A stretch of DNA of 64,000 nucleotides from Scatomorpha sp964367935 (GTDB taxonomy: Bacteria > Bacillota > Clostridia > Oscillospirales > Oscillospiraceae), in contig CAYIYZ010000001.1 in the NCBI GenBank assembly GCA_964367935.1, forward strand, positions 310,001-374,000. The letters are read 5' to 3'. The notes under the pieces are model-generated. The model saw only the letters and a list, made by a program, of their open reading frames with translations. It ran no database searches and had not been told where the DNA came from. The stretch's first letter is position 1. Every line of letters begins with the position of its first letter. Of this stretch, positions 34,248 through 42,831 are shown in pieces. A program made the position numbers and the translations under genes.

Positions 34248-35824
34248 GAGGCTATACCTTATATGGCACCTTGGGCTTTGAGGACAGGAGAAATGACCAA
34301 ACTGTACACATAAAGCTTTTTGACGGTGTAACGGATCTCTCCATGGGCTATTGGCACTCCTTTATAGTTAAAAGTGACGGTACTCTGTGGGCTATGGGAC
34401 AAAACGAGGAGGGTCAGCTCGGAAACGGCAAGGTATCAGGTAGCGGCGTGGCAACTTTGCCCGTGCAGGTCATGAGTGACGTAGCGGCGGTAGTCGGTCA
34501 GAATGATCAGACCATTGCCCTAAAAACCGACGGCACGCTCTGGCGTTGGGGCTGGATTTACAAGTCCGTAGACGGAAAAGTTGAAAGCACAGTGACCACC
34601 ACGCCTGAGAAGGTTGCTGAGGGCGTTATATCGGCAAGCGTCAGCTCGAGTATCGTTTACTACGTAAAGGCGGACGGCTCGCTCTGGTCTTTCGGAAGGA
34701 ATATAAACGGAGCTTTGGGCCAGGGTGGTCTTGATTTGCCCGAGGATCATGTATACGAGACAACGCATATGAAAATATTAGACGACGTGGTGTCGGTGAG
34801 TGGCGGTTCACGTCACGGTGTTGCGCTTAAGTCGGACGGCACGCTGTGGACATGGGGCGAAGGCAAGGACGGCACACTCGGCTTGGGTGCGGATAAGACC
34901 TTCACGAGCACGCCCACGCAGGTCATGGAGGGCGTAAAATCCATGGCGACCACCTACTACAGCACCTATGCCATAAAAGAGGATGGCACGCTGTGGGCAT
35001 GGGGCGATAACACCTACGGTCAGGTAGGTAACGGTACGACAGATGATGTTTTCGAGCCTGTGAAGGTTATGGACGATGTTGTGGATGTAAACGGCGGCTA
35101 CAACACTGCCTATGCACTTAAGGCAAACGGCGAGCTTTGGGGCTGGGGCAATAGCGACAACTATAAGTTAAACGCATATTTCTCAGATTCGGCACAGAGC
35201 ACACCCGTCTTGGTAGCGACGGACGTTAAAGTCCCGAGCACACGTGACGTAACGCTCCCGACGGTTACACCGGAGCCGACACCCGAGCCGACACCGCCTG
35301 CTAGTGACGAGCCTTCGGACTGGGCGGCAGAGGACGTAGAAGCGGCGGAAGCGATAGGCATAGTGCCGGAGAGCTTGCAGGGGCTGTATACACAGGCGAC
35401 AACCCGTGCGGAGTTCTGCGCACTTGCAGTTGATCTGATGGAGACTGCTACGGGCGCACCCATAACGGAGCGTGCGGAGTTTAGTGATACGGACGATGTA
35501 AATGTACAGAAAATGGCAGGAATAGGCGTAGTAAACGGCATAGGCGACGGCAAGTTCGACCCGAACGGCGGTTTGACTCGTGAGCAGGCGGCGACTATAC
35601 TCGCAAGGCTAGCGGCGGTAATGAGCATGGAGCTTACAAAGAGCACAGCGACGTTTAGCGATAATGGCGATGTGTCCGATTGGGCGTTTGAGGCAGTGGG
35701 ACAGATGCAAGCGAGCGGTATAATGGGCGGCGTGGGCGAAAACATGTTCGCACCCGACGGCCCCTACACGAGGGAGCAGAGCATATTGACCACCTTGCGT
35801 GTGTTCAATCTCTATATAGGCTAA
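34070..35824 (+). CDS. Surface protein: RCC1 beta-propeller plus SLH domains, paralogue 2
   Basis: 584 residues, the same plan as paralogue 1: signal peptide (cleavage after MTALA), seven RCC1-type repeats, a linker with PEPTPEPTPP and three SLH units. The signal region is identical to that of paralogue 3, and the SLH region is identical to that of paralogue 1 apart from a few changes at its start. The propeller keeps the repeat pattern (for example VKSDGTLWAMGQNEEGQLG) but differs clearly. AGGAGG precedes the ATG. It looks like the product of tandem duplication with exchange at the ends. Confidence 0.85.
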   Translation: MKKTFKKSVLALALTVALGVSQLGMTALAYDEARLDTDTTFSGGGSHVMYIKNDGAAYGGGYTLYGTLGFEDRRNDQTVHIKLFDGVTDLSMGYWHSFIVKSDGTLWAMGQNEEGQLGNGKVSGSGVATLPVQVMSDVAAVVGQNDQTIALKTDGTLWRWGWIYKSVDGKVESTVTTTPEKVAEGVISASVSSSIVYYVKADGSLWSFGRNINGALGQGGLDLPEDHVYETTHMKILDDVVSVSGGSRHGVALKSDGTLWTWGEGKDGTLGLGADKTFTSTPTQVMEGVKSMATTYYSTYAIKEDGTLWAWGDNTYGQVGNGTTDDVFEPVKVMDDVVDVNGGYNTAYALKANGELWGWGNSDNYKLNAYFSDSAQSTPVLVATDVKVPSTRDVTLPTVTPEPTPEPTPPASDEPSDWAAEDVEAAEAIGIVPESLQGLYTQATTRAEFCALAVDLMETATGAPITERAEFSDTDDVNVQKMAGIGVVNGIGDGKFDPNGGLTREQAATILARLAAVMSMELTKSTATFSDNGDVSDWAFEAVGQMQASGIMGGVGENMFAPDGPYTREQSILTTLRVFNLYIG

Positions 35825-36021
35825 GCAAATTAGGAGGCAACTTATGAAAAAAACATTTAAAAAATCAGTGCTAGCCTTAGCGCTAACAGTGGCGTTGGGT
35901 GTATCTCAGCTCGGCATGACAGCGCTCGCCTACGATGAAGCGAGACTTGACACGGACACGACATTTTCGGGCGGCGGCTCGCATGTAATGTACATAAAGA
36001 ACGACGGTGCGGCCTACGGCG
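35436..36021 (+). repeat. 586-bp direct repeat, right copy
   Basis: Matches the left copy exactly. Recombination between the copies would delete paralogue 2 as one 1774-bp unit or amplify it, keeping all frames. Confidence 0.9.
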
Positions 36022-37565
36022 CAGGCTACACTCTGTACGGCACTCTCGGCTTCGTGGACAGGTACGAAAATCAGGAAGAGCACATAAAGCTCTTTGACAA
36101 TGTAGCGGATATGTCCATGGGTTATCGCCACTCGTTCATCATTAAAAATGACGGGACGCTTTGGGGTATGGGTAATAACAATGACGGTCAGCTTGGTAGC
36201 GGAGAAATTAACGAGCAGGGGACTACACCTGTGCAGATAATGAGCGACGTTGCGTCGGTAGTCGGGCAGAACTATCATACTGTTGCCATAAAAACCGATG
36301 GCACGCTCTGGCATTGGGGACATTATTATGACCTCGTGGAGGGGCCACATGAGGAAGTTGACAACATAACACCGGAGCAAATAGCGACAGATGTCATTTC
36401 CGCTACCGTGAGCAGCTATGCCGTGTTCTACGTGAAGTCGGACGGTTCGCTCTGGTCATTCGGCCAGCAGATGCCGATACTGGGCACGAGCTCTCTCGGA
36501 CTACCTGAGGATCATGTGCACGTAACGACACCGGCAAAGGTTATGGATGACGTAGTTTCCGTGGCTGCCGGCGTGAGGCATGTAGCGGCGCTAAAGTCGG
36601 ACGGCACGATATGGGTATGGGGCGACAGCGATGACGGTGCACTCGGACAGGGCACGGAAGTTGAAATGGAGTTTACGCCGACACAGATCATGGAAGATGT
36701 GAAGGTCATCGCCGCCGGCTACAACACGACCTATGCCATAAAAGAGGATGGCACACTTTGGGCGTGGGGCGGCAACAACTACGGTCAGGTGGGCAACGGT
36801 ACGACAGAGGACGTGTTCGAGCCTGTGAAGATTATGGACGATGTAGTGGATGTGAGCGGCGGCTACAACACCGCTTATGCGCTTAAGGCAAACGGCGAGC
36901 TCTGGGGCTGGGGCGATGCGGGTAATAATGTCTTAAATAACGGTAAAGAATCCGAGCAGACCACTCCGATTCTGGTAACGACGGATGTCTTGCTCCCGAC
37001 AGCGGGAGCAGTAACGACACCGCCGTCAAGTGGGCCTTCCGATTGGGCGGCTGCCGATGTTAATGCGGCGATAGATGTCGACATCGTGCCCGATCAACTG
37101 CAAACACTGTACGTTCGGGCAACGACACGTGCGGAGTTCTGTGCACTTGCGGTGAAGCTTTACGAGACTGCTATGGGCGCAGAGATAACAGAGCGTGCGG
37201 AGTTTGATGACACGGACGATATAAATGTGCAGAAGATGGCAGGCTTGGGCATAGTAAACGGTGTGGGCGGCAGTATGTTTGCTCCGGATCTCGGGCTGAC
37301 ACGTGAGCAGGCAGCGACTATACTCGCAAGGCTTGCCGAGGCTATGGACATGCCCTTAACTGAGGCACCGGCGACTTTCACGGATACACCCGATGTGTCG
37401 GGTTGGGCGACTGTGGCAGTCGGCCAGATGCAGACGAGCGGTATAATGGGCGGCGTGGGAGAGAACAAGTTCGATCCCGAGGGCCCTTATACGAGGGAGC
37501 AGAGCATAGTGACAACCTTGAGGCTGTTTAATCACTTCATGGGCACAAGCGGCAGAACCTCCTAA
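35844..37565 (+). CDS. Surface protein: RCC1 beta-propeller plus SLH domains, paralogue 3
   Basis: 573 residues with signal peptide, seven RCC1-type repeats and three SLH units. Unlike paralogues 1 and 2, its SLH part has diverged (VDIVPDQLQTLYVRATTRAEF, FTDTPDVSGWATVAVGQM) and ends with a short GTSGRTS tail. The linker is shorter (TTPPSSGPSDW). Last of the run, followed by a terminator. Of the three, its C-terminus is probably the oldest divergent form; its N-terminus was recently homogenised with that of paralogue 2. Confidence 0.85.
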   Translation: MKKTFKKSVLALALTVALGVSQLGMTALAYDEARLDTDTTFSGGGSHVMYIKNDGAAYGAGYTLYGTLGFVDRYENQEEHIKLFDNVADMSMGYRHSFIIKNDGTLWGMGNNNDGQLGSGEINEQGTTPVQIMSDVASVVGQNYHTVAIKTDGTLWHWGHYYDLVEGPHEEVDNITPEQIATDVISATVSSYAVFYVKSDGSLWSFGQQMPILGTSSLGLPEDHVHVTTPAKVMDDVVSVAAGVRHVAALKSDGTIWVWGDSDDGALGQGTEVEMEFTPTQIMEDVKVIAAGYNTTYAIKEDGTLWAWGGNNYGQVGNGTTEDVFEPVKIMDDVVDVSGGYNTAYALKANGELWGWGDAGNNVLNNGKESEQTTPILVTTDVLLPTAGAVTTPPSSGPSDWAAADVNAAIDVDIVPDQLQTLYVRATTRAEFCALAVKLYETAMGAEITERAEFDDTDDINVQKMAGLGIVNGVGGSMFAPDLGLTREQAATILARLAEAMDMPLTEAPATFTDTPDVSGWATVAVGQMQTSGIMGGVGENKFDPEGPYTREQSIVTTLRLFNHFMGTSGRTS

Positions 37566-37579
37566 GAGATAGAGAAATA

Positions 37580-37613
37580 AAAAGAGAGAGGGCGAAAGCC
37601 CTCTCTCTTTTTA
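37580..37613 (+). terminator. Terminator after the RCC1-SLH genes
   Basis: The stem AGAGAGAGGGC/GCCCTCTCTCT followed by TTTT. Confidence 0.85.
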
Positions 37614-37648
37614 GTGAAAAGCGAAAATTATTGTGCCGCAAGCGACAG

Positions 37649-38317
37649 TCAAGTTATTATAACAGAAACGCCCTCCGGCACGAATGCGGAAATAAACATT
37701 TCGATGAGATCAGCGGAGCGCAACTTGGCGTCCTCCAAGATCCCGTTGTCAACTACACGCTTTTCCATGTTCTCCTTTTGCACTAAGGTAAACGTAGCAA
37801 AGTCTGTGACTTCCAGTTGGTTAAAGATGTTTTTACTCTCGTCATAGACCTCAAGCGTCTCCTCAAACACTTCATGAGACAAAATCTCGGCTTCCGGCAA
37901 AGTGATAATTACAGAGTCTTTTGAAATCTCAACTTCTATTTTTGACATATCAATACCGGCTTTAATACTACCGTCATAAGAAGCGATGAAGTGCTTACTG
38001 CTAAAAGGAATTGTAAAATTGCCGAGTTCTTCTGCCTGCTCAAACTCGCCAGCAGTCGTGTACAGATACTCTATTGTTGCAAATTCACTAATGTTGACGA
38101 GTTGCTCCTCAACCATTTCACTAGTAATACTCATGCTTGCGTCGCTGCTGTCACGGTCTACAACACTCATAGGGCGGACAGTTGTGGTGTTGCCCTGATA
38201 GTTAAAAAAATAAAAGTATGCTGCAAGGCAGATTGCAAATCCCAGAAGCATACCTATCACTATGGAATGCCAAGAAATTTTTTTACTGTGTTTCGTATAA
38301 CTATCTGATGATTTCAT
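37649..38317 (-). CDS. DUF4230 domain membrane protein
   Basis: 222 residues with one membrane segment (about 17-37) and an extracytoplasmic domain. Phrases such as EFATIEYLYTTAGEFEQAEEL, FIASYDGSIKAGIDMSKIEVEI and ITLPEAEILSHEV match DUF4230. Function unknown. It is convergent with the RCC1-SLH genes and divergent from the SRP RNA. AGGAGG lies before the ATG. Confidence 0.78.
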   Translation of the reverse strand: MKSSDSYTKHSKKISWHSIVIGMLLGFAICLAAYFYFFNYQGNTTTVRPMSVVDRDSSDASMSITSEMVEEQLVNISEFATIEYLYTTAGEFEQAEELGNFTIPFSSKHFIASYDGSIKAGIDMSKIEVEISKDSVIITLPEAEILSHEVFEETLEVYDESKNIFNQLEVTDFATFTLVQKENMEKRVVDNGILEDAKLRSADLIEMFISAFVPEGVSVIIT

Positions 38318-38476
38318 GTATATCCTCCCGTCTACATATCATGTGTGGACACTGTCTTATATACATAATATACCATAATATTACAAATAATTACAAGAAT
38401 TAGTTGTGCGATATGCTGTAGATTGGCAACAATTAGGGAGTGTCACTTGTTTTTATTTTCGTTTACAAAATTTCTA

Positions 38477-38505
38477 TTGATTATCGTGTGAAGATATAGT
38501 AAAAT
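38477..38505 (+). promoter_or_regulatory. Promoter of the SRP RNA
   Basis: TTGATT, 17 bases, TAAAAT, placing the transcription start at the base of the predicted RNA closing stem. Confidence 0.7.
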
Positions 38506-38510
38506 GTATG

Positions 38511-38809
38511 GCACGGCCTGTTGCAAGGCTGCACCAGTCGGGGAGCTAGCGGTGCCCTGTTACCTGCAATCCGCTACAGCAGGGATGGATCCCCAAAAGA
38601 GGATATGTGATGTGTCGTCTGACCGAGGTAAGCAGCGTTGAAGGATCGGTCCCGCGCAACGGCAACCCGTGAACCATGTCAGGCGGGGAACCGAGCAGCA
38701 TTAAGCGGGCGCCGCCGTGTGCCGCGGGGAAGCCGGACCCGAGCCGGCTGCCACGGTAACGGATGTATCACATTATTCAATTGCGGGTGTGCAGTCTTGC
38801 AATGTGCCG
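38511..38809 (+). ncRNA. ffs: Signal recognition particle RNA, large (Alu domain) type
   Basis: The Alu-domain core GGGGAGCTAGCGGTGCCCTG with CCTGCAATCCGCTACAGCAGGG and the matching GGATCCCC is present, as in Gram-positive 6S-type SRP RNAs. The apical S domain has CATGTCAGGCGGGGAACCGAGCAGC, split here as ATGTCAGG and the GGAA..GAGCAGC internal loop that binds Ffh. The 5' GTTGCAAGGCTGCACC pairs with 3' GGGTGTGCAGTCTTGCAA, closing a rod of about 300 bases. A T-run follows. Located directly upstream of dnaX, a common arrangement. Confidence 0.93.
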
Positions 38810-38819
38810 TATTTTTTGT

Positions 38820-38845
38820 CTGGCGGAAAACAGGTTTTTCGCCAA
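38820..38845. repeat. Solitary element B end hairpin
   Basis: CTGGCGGAAAACAGG followed by TTTTTCGCCA, matching the end hairpin of element B without the rest. It sits directly after the T-run that ends the SRP RNA. Confidence 0.75.
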
Positions 38846-38932
38846 TTGTAGGGGCGAACTTATGTGTTCGCACGCACAAGATGTAGCATGATTTAACAAC
38901 GGACGACCAATGGTCGTCCCTACAATTAAAAT
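38846..38932. repeat. Pair of C-type dyads
   Basis: GTAGGGGCGAAC..GTTCGC and GGACGACCA/TGGTCGTCC-CTACAATTAA, between the SRP RNA and dnaX. Both resemble the short dyads scattered through the window. Confidence 0.65.
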
Positions 38933-38946
38933 CGGGAGTGTTTTTA

Positions 38947-40695
38947 TTGTACCAAGCGCTATACAGAAAGTACAGGCCGTCGAATTTCGACGAGCTGTGC
39001 GGACAAGAAAAAATAGCTCATATATTAAAACGTCAGGCGGAACGTGCTATGCACAGTCACGCCTATTTATTCATAGGCTCACGAGGTACGGGCAAGACGA
39101 GCTGTGCAAGGATACTCGCAAAGGCGCTTAACTGTACGGACTTGCGGGAGGGCAACCCTTGCAATGCTTGCAGTTCTTGTCACAGCATAGACAGGGGCGA
39201 GGCGCCGGACGTCGTAGAGATAGATGCCGCTTCACACACGGGCGTGGACAACATTCGTGCCATACGTGAGGAGGCAATGTTTTCGCCTGCAGAGCTTAAA
39301 CTTCGTGTCTATATCATAGACGAAGTGCATATGCTCAGTGCGAGCGCTTTTAACGCACTTTTAAAAATAATGGAAGAACCGCCTTCGCATCTTGTGTTCG
39401 TTCTTGCGACGACTGAACTGCGCAAAGTGCCGGCGACTATATTGTCACGTTGTCAGAGATATACTTTTGGGCGACTTACAACGTCGGTTATAGCTGACCG
39501 CTTACGCTATGTATCGGACGCCGAGGGAATAGAAGTCACAGACGAGGCGCTTTCCTTGATAGCACGTTTGGCGGAGGGCGCTATGCGTGATGCTCTGTCG
39601 GTGCTTGACCAGTGCTCCATGTCGGACGTGGTGGTGGCTGATACTGTCCGTGAGATAGTGGGCATAGGCAGGGGTGAAGAGCTTAGCGTGATTGCTGAGC
39701 ATTTGGCGACAAATGATGCATTTGGAGCGGTAACGATTTTTTCGCAATTATGGAGTGAGGGACGAGATCCCGTCGGGGTACTGACGGAGCTTGCCTCATT
39801 GTTGAGGGACATATTACTGGTATCTATAGCACCGGAGGGTGCAGAAAGCTTGTTGTCGGGTGTGTGCGGTGCTGAGGATTTGGGACGCTTGGGCAAGCTT
39901 TATTCGGAACATAGTTTATTAAGGGCGTTGAGCGCCATACAAAAATGCTTGACAAGTTTACGTGAAGCGCCTTCGACGAAGGCGGCGGTTGAGCTTTGCC
40001 TTATAGGTATTTGTGTGGAAGACAGCGTTTCGGAATCTGTGCCGGAGCGTGAAGTTTCGGCAGTGCCTAAGCAGAAGAAAGTAGAGAAAGCACCTGAAAT
40101 CAGTCCTGCGAAGAAGACACTTTTGCGTTTGATGGGATCTCAAGAGGAGCAGAAGCCTCAACAAGTCAAGGTGGCAGAACCTGTGGAGGACGTGCCTTGG
40201 TATACGGAGGCGGACGCACCCCCACCTAAGAGTGTGAATATGAATATGCCGGAGCCGGAACCGATTCCTGAGCCGGAGCCTGTTCGAGCATCGGAACCTG
40301 TACTAGCACCGGAGCCGCCTGTACAAGAAGCGGCGCCTATAATGATGCCTGAGAGTGGCGGATCGGCAGAGCCGGAGGCTGCGTGGCGTGAGTTGTTGAA
40401 GCGTGTCGGCCGCAACCTTGGTTCAGGGCATACGGTGATATTATCGGATGCGGCGAGCATAAGGGGCGAATTATCGGGCGGCGTGTTGACTTTGGGCGCA
40501 AAGAATGATTTTGCCTACAATTTTTTAAATAGCGGTGACTTTACGGCGACTTTGGAGGCACTTATACAGGAGAGCGTGGGTGAAGATATCAAAGTGCATA
40601 TAAAGCGTGAGCAGGCAGCGCAAGGTGTAGCGAAGCAGAGTATAGATGATTTAAGAAAATTCAGTCAAGTAAAATTTAGCGGAGGAGAGCGATAG
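38947..40695 (+). CDS. dnaX: DNA polymerase III subunit gamma/tau
   Basis: Clamp-loader ATPase and organiser of the replisome. 582 residues. Starts MYQALYRKYRPSNFDELCGQ at TTG, eight bases after GGGAG; an upstream GTG would lie on that ribosome binding site. Walker A is GSRGTGKTS, zinc cysteines lie in CTDLREGNPCNACSSC, Walker B is IIDEVHML and the sensor is ATTELRKVP. The C-terminal third is proline/glutamate-rich (tau-like) and ends in a small folded domain. A frameshift for a short gamma form was not evident. ybaB follows three bases later. Confidence 0.96.
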   Translation: MYQALYRKYRPSNFDELCGQEKIAHILKRQAERAMHSHAYLFIGSRGTGKTSCARILAKALNCTDLREGNPCNACSSCHSIDRGEAPDVVEIDAASHTGVDNIRAIREEAMFSPAELKLRVYIIDEVHMLSASAFNALLKIMEEPPSHLVFVLATTELRKVPATILSRCQRYTFGRLTTSVIADRLRYVSDAEGIEVTDEALSLIARLAEGAMRDALSVLDQCSMSDVVVADTVREIVGIGRGEELSVIAEHLATNDAFGAVTIFSQLWSEGRDPVGVLTELASLLRDILLVSIAPEGAESLLSGVCGAEDLGRLGKLYSEHSLLRALSAIQKCLTSLREAPSTKAAVELCLIGICVEDSVSESVPEREVSAVPKQKKVEKAPEISPAKKTLLRLMGSQEEQKPQQVKVAEPVEDVPWYTEADAPPPKSVNMNMPEPEPIPEPEPVRASEPVLAPEPPVQEAAPIMMPESGGSAEPEAAWRELLKRVGRNLGSGHTVILSDAASIRGELSGGVLTLGAKNDFAYNFLNSGDFTATLEALIQESVGEDIKVHIKREQAAQGVAKQSIDDLRKFSQVKFSGGER

Positions 40696-40697
40696 AT

Positions 40698-41051
40698 ATG
40701 GCAAAAGGTGGATTTAGAGGCGGCTATGGCGGTGGCGGCGGCGCTATGAGTCAGGCGAATATGATGAAGCAAGCGCAGAAGATGCAAGAAGAAATGCTGA
40801 AGATGCAGGAGCAGTTGGAAGCGGCGACGTTCACGGTAACGGCAGGTGGCGGAGCGATAAAGGCGACGGTCAGCGGTAAGCGTGAGTTGACGGAGCTTCT
40901 GATAGATCCCGACGCAGTGGATGTAGAGGATATGGAGATGTTGCAGGACATGGTTATAGCGGCGGTGAATGAGGCTTTACGCAAGGTCGAGGAGGCGTCG
41001 AATACGAGCATGTCTAAGATAACGGGCGGCATAAAGGGGCTACCGTTTTAA
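40698..41051 (+). CDS. YbaB/EbfC family nucleoid-associated protein
   Basis: Small DNA-binding protein that coats the nucleoid. 117 residues with a Gly/Met-rich start, coiled coil MMKQAQKMQEEMLKMQEQLEAATFTVTAGGG (split: residues about 23-53), VSGKRELTELLIDPDAVD and a C-terminal helix. The order SRP RNA-dnaX-ybaB is conserved; the usual next gene recR is absent here, replaced by a repeat and an amidase gene. GGAGGAG precedes the ATG. Confidence 0.93.
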   Translation: MAKGGFRGGYGGGGGAMSQANMMKQAQKMQEEMLKMQEQLEAATFTVTAGGGAIKATVSGKRELTELLIDPDAVDVEDMEMLQDMVIAAVNEALRKVEEASNTSMSKITGGIKGLPF

Positions 41052-41075
41052 AGTGACGCAGGGCGAAGCCAAATT

Positions 41076-41276
41076 AAAAGTTTTACTCGATTTTTTTCAA
41101 AAAATCGTGGGGTCTTGGGGCAAGGCCCCAAGTCGCCGTCCGCAGACGGCGAAACTCCCACGGGGTTCGGGGTGAAACCCCGACTAAATAACCAAAAAAA
41201 GAAAACCAAAAAAAGAAAAACAAAATAAATTTTTCTTTGAAAAATTTCGGGAGGGCGTGGAAGCCCTCCCCTACAA
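41076..41276 (+). repeat. Element A, full composite copy after ybaB
   Basis: Modules: CGATTTTTTTC/AAAAAATCG, TTGGGGC/GCCCCAA, CGCCGTC/GACGGCG, CGGGGTGAAACCCCG, an A/C-rich linker with two CCAAAAAAAGAAAA units, AAATTTTTC/GAAAAATTT and GGGAGGGC/GCCCTCCC. It has the same order as the 5.2-kb copy with changed arms. Confidence 0.8.
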
Positions 41277-41317
41277 AGCAGAATAGCAATAAAGTCAATA
41301 ACATGGAGGTGTTGTAA

Positions 41318-42145
41318 GTGAAATTAGCCTTGGTACAGATGATGGTGGATAGTGAGAAGACTGTAAATCTAGAGCGTGCAAGAGCGCATGTGAAAGAGGC
41401 GACGGAAAATGGTGCGGACATGGTGGTGTTACCTGAAATATTCTGCTGTGACTATAGAAACAGTGCTCTTAAGAAAAACTGTGAGCCTGTGGGTGGCATG
41501 GTGCACAGTGCCTTGAGTGAGATGGCGAAGGAGAACGGCGTGTACCTCGTGGGCGGCAGTATGCCTGAGAGCGATGGCGATAAGATTTACAATACTTCCT
41601 TTGTGTTTGACAGGGAAGGCAAGCAGATCGCAAGGCACAGAAAGATGCACCTGTTCGACATCAACATTCCCGGCAAGCAGGTTTTCTTCGAGTCGAAGAC
41701 CTTGACGGGCGGCGAGGACTTCACGGTATTTGACACGGAGTTCGGGCGTGTGGGACTAATCATCTGCTTTGACATTCGTTTTCCTGAGCTTTCGAGGGTG
41801 CTTGCACTTAAGGGTGCGGAGCTGATTATATGCCCGGCGGCGTTTAATATGAATACCGGCCCTGCGCATTGGGAGCTCATGTTTAGGGCACGTTCGGTTG
41901 AGAACCAGATTTTCATGGCAGGTTGTTCACCGGCACGTGATGAGAACGGCACCTATATTTCGTATGGCAACTCTATCATAATGGATCCTTGGGGCGATAC
42001 TTTGGCTCGTGCGGACGCTTCTGAGTGCATAATCTATGCCGACTTAGATAAGGAGCACAGGGCGGAGATACAGAGTAAGCTTCCGATGGTAACGGGCAGA
42101 CGTGCGGATCTCTACGAGATCGAGCTACTTAAGCAAAAAGATTAA
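41318..42145 (+). CDS. Carbon-nitrogen hydrolase, omega-amidase type
   Basis: Nitrilase superfamily, 275 residues. The catalytic triad is visible: Glu in VLPEIFCCDY (about E41), Lys in HRKMHLFDINIPGK (about K110) and Cys in IICFDIRFPE (about C150). The sequence around the triad resembles omega-amidases that hydrolyse 2-oxoglutaramate or 2-oxosuccinamate; the substrate is inferred. The start is GTG after GGAGGTG. Monocistronic, with a terminator. Confidence 0.88.
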   Translation: MKLALVQMMVDSEKTVNLERARAHVKEATENGADMVVLPEIFCCDYRNSALKKNCEPVGGMVHSALSEMAKENGVYLVGGSMPESDGDKIYNTSFVFDREGKQIARHRKMHLFDINIPGKQVFFESKTLTGGEDFTVFDTEFGRVGLIICFDIRFPELSRVLALKGAELIICPAAFNMNTGPAHWELMFRARSVENQIFMAGCSPARDENGTYISYGNSIIMDPWGDTLARADASECIIYADLDKEHRAEIQSKLPMVTGRRADLYEIELLKQKD

Positions 42146-42155
42146 ACTAAATACT

Positions 42156-42190
42156 AAAAGCCTTGGAAGCGTATGCTTCCAAGGCTTTTG
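42156..42190. terminator. Terminator, left copy of a duplicated pair
   Basis: The stem AAAAGCCTTGGAAGC/GCTTCCAAGGCTTTT. The same stem recurs on the far side of element B copy 4. Symmetric, so active in both directions. Confidence 0.9.
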
Positions 42191-42191
42191 A

Positions 42192-42387
42192 GTTTGTCAA
42201 AAAACGCATGGCACCAAACCTTCGTCCTTTGCCGTGCAAAGATTTTTCTAAAATCACGGCGAGTTGCCTGGTCTGATTTTGAAAAATGTTAGATTTTATC
42301 TGAGGCGGGGCGTGTACCTGCCGAAGATACCTATCGAGGCTCGCAAGCCGAGAACCCCTTTTGGCGAAAAACCTGTTTTTCGCCAGT
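42192..42387 (+). repeat. Element B copy 4
   Basis: Full length, in forward orientation, from TTTGTCAAAAAACGCATGGC to GGCGAAAAAC/GTTTTTCGCC. The CTTTGCCGTGCAAAG, AAAATCACGGCGAGTTGCC, TCTGAGGCGGGGCG and GGCTCGCAAGCC modules are all present; the TCTGAGG stem partner is degraded (CCGAAGAT). It lies between two terminators of the same stem sequence. Confidence 0.88.
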
Positions 42388-42390
42388 CTG

Positions 42391-42426
42391 AAAAGCCTTG
42401 GAAGCTTACACTTCCAAGGCTTTTTA
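42391..42426. terminator. Terminator, right copy of a duplicated pair
   Basis: AAAAGCCTTGGAAG/CTTCCAAGGCTTTT with loop CTTACA. The stem matches the left copy, but the loop differs. It serves the cupin gene on the minus strand. Confidence 0.9.
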
Positions 42427-42435
42427 TTAATGTGC

Positions 42436-42786
42436 TTAGTTATTGAAGATAACGATGGCCATTAGCTCTAAAGGCTCATCACCGAGACATTTTATCCCGT
42501 GCCACTCACCATCGGGTGTGTGCATGTAGTCGCCTACGCCGACCTCTATCAAAGTGCCGTTGTCGTTGAACTCGCCCTTACCCTTGATTATGTAGTAACC
42601 TTCACAGTCACCCACGTGCTGGTGATAGCCGACACTACATCCGGGATTAATCACAGTGTGACCGAACAGACGACCCTTATTGTAGATTTCCTCATTCGTT
42701 ACCATGCTCTTAATCCTGATTTCGCCCTCGCCGCCGCGGAAGTCCTTTAGCACCAATACGTCGATATCCTCGTGTCTCTTTACCAT
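42436..42786 (-). CDS. Cupin domain protein
   Basis: 116-residue single-domain cupin. Metal-binding pattern GYHQHVGDCEGYYIIKGKG (H, H, E) and later HTPDGEWHG fit cupin motifs 1 and 2. The beginning (MVKRHEDIDVLVLKDFRGGEGEI) is shared by small cupins of anaerobes. Substrate unknown. Monocistronic, facing the omega-amidase gene. Confidence 0.85.
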   Translation of the reverse strand: MVKRHEDIDVLVLKDFRGGEGEIRIKSMVTNEEIYNKGRLFGHTVINPGCSVGYHQHVGDCEGYYIIKGKGEFNDNGTLIEVGVGDYMHTPDGEWHGIKCLGDEPLELMAIVIFNN

Positions 42787-42831
42787 GTTATTTGCCTCTC
42801 TTTCGTTATTATATTATTTTTGGTTTTATCT

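Noticed and set aside
32326..37565. Assembly duplication artefact of one RCC1-SLH gene
   Set aside because: The three propellers and the third SLH region differ at many positions, so at least three genes exist; the identical 586-bp segments still deserve a long-read check.
38638..38886. Open frame of 82 codons
   Set aside because: It lies within the SRP RNA gene and shows no protein signature.
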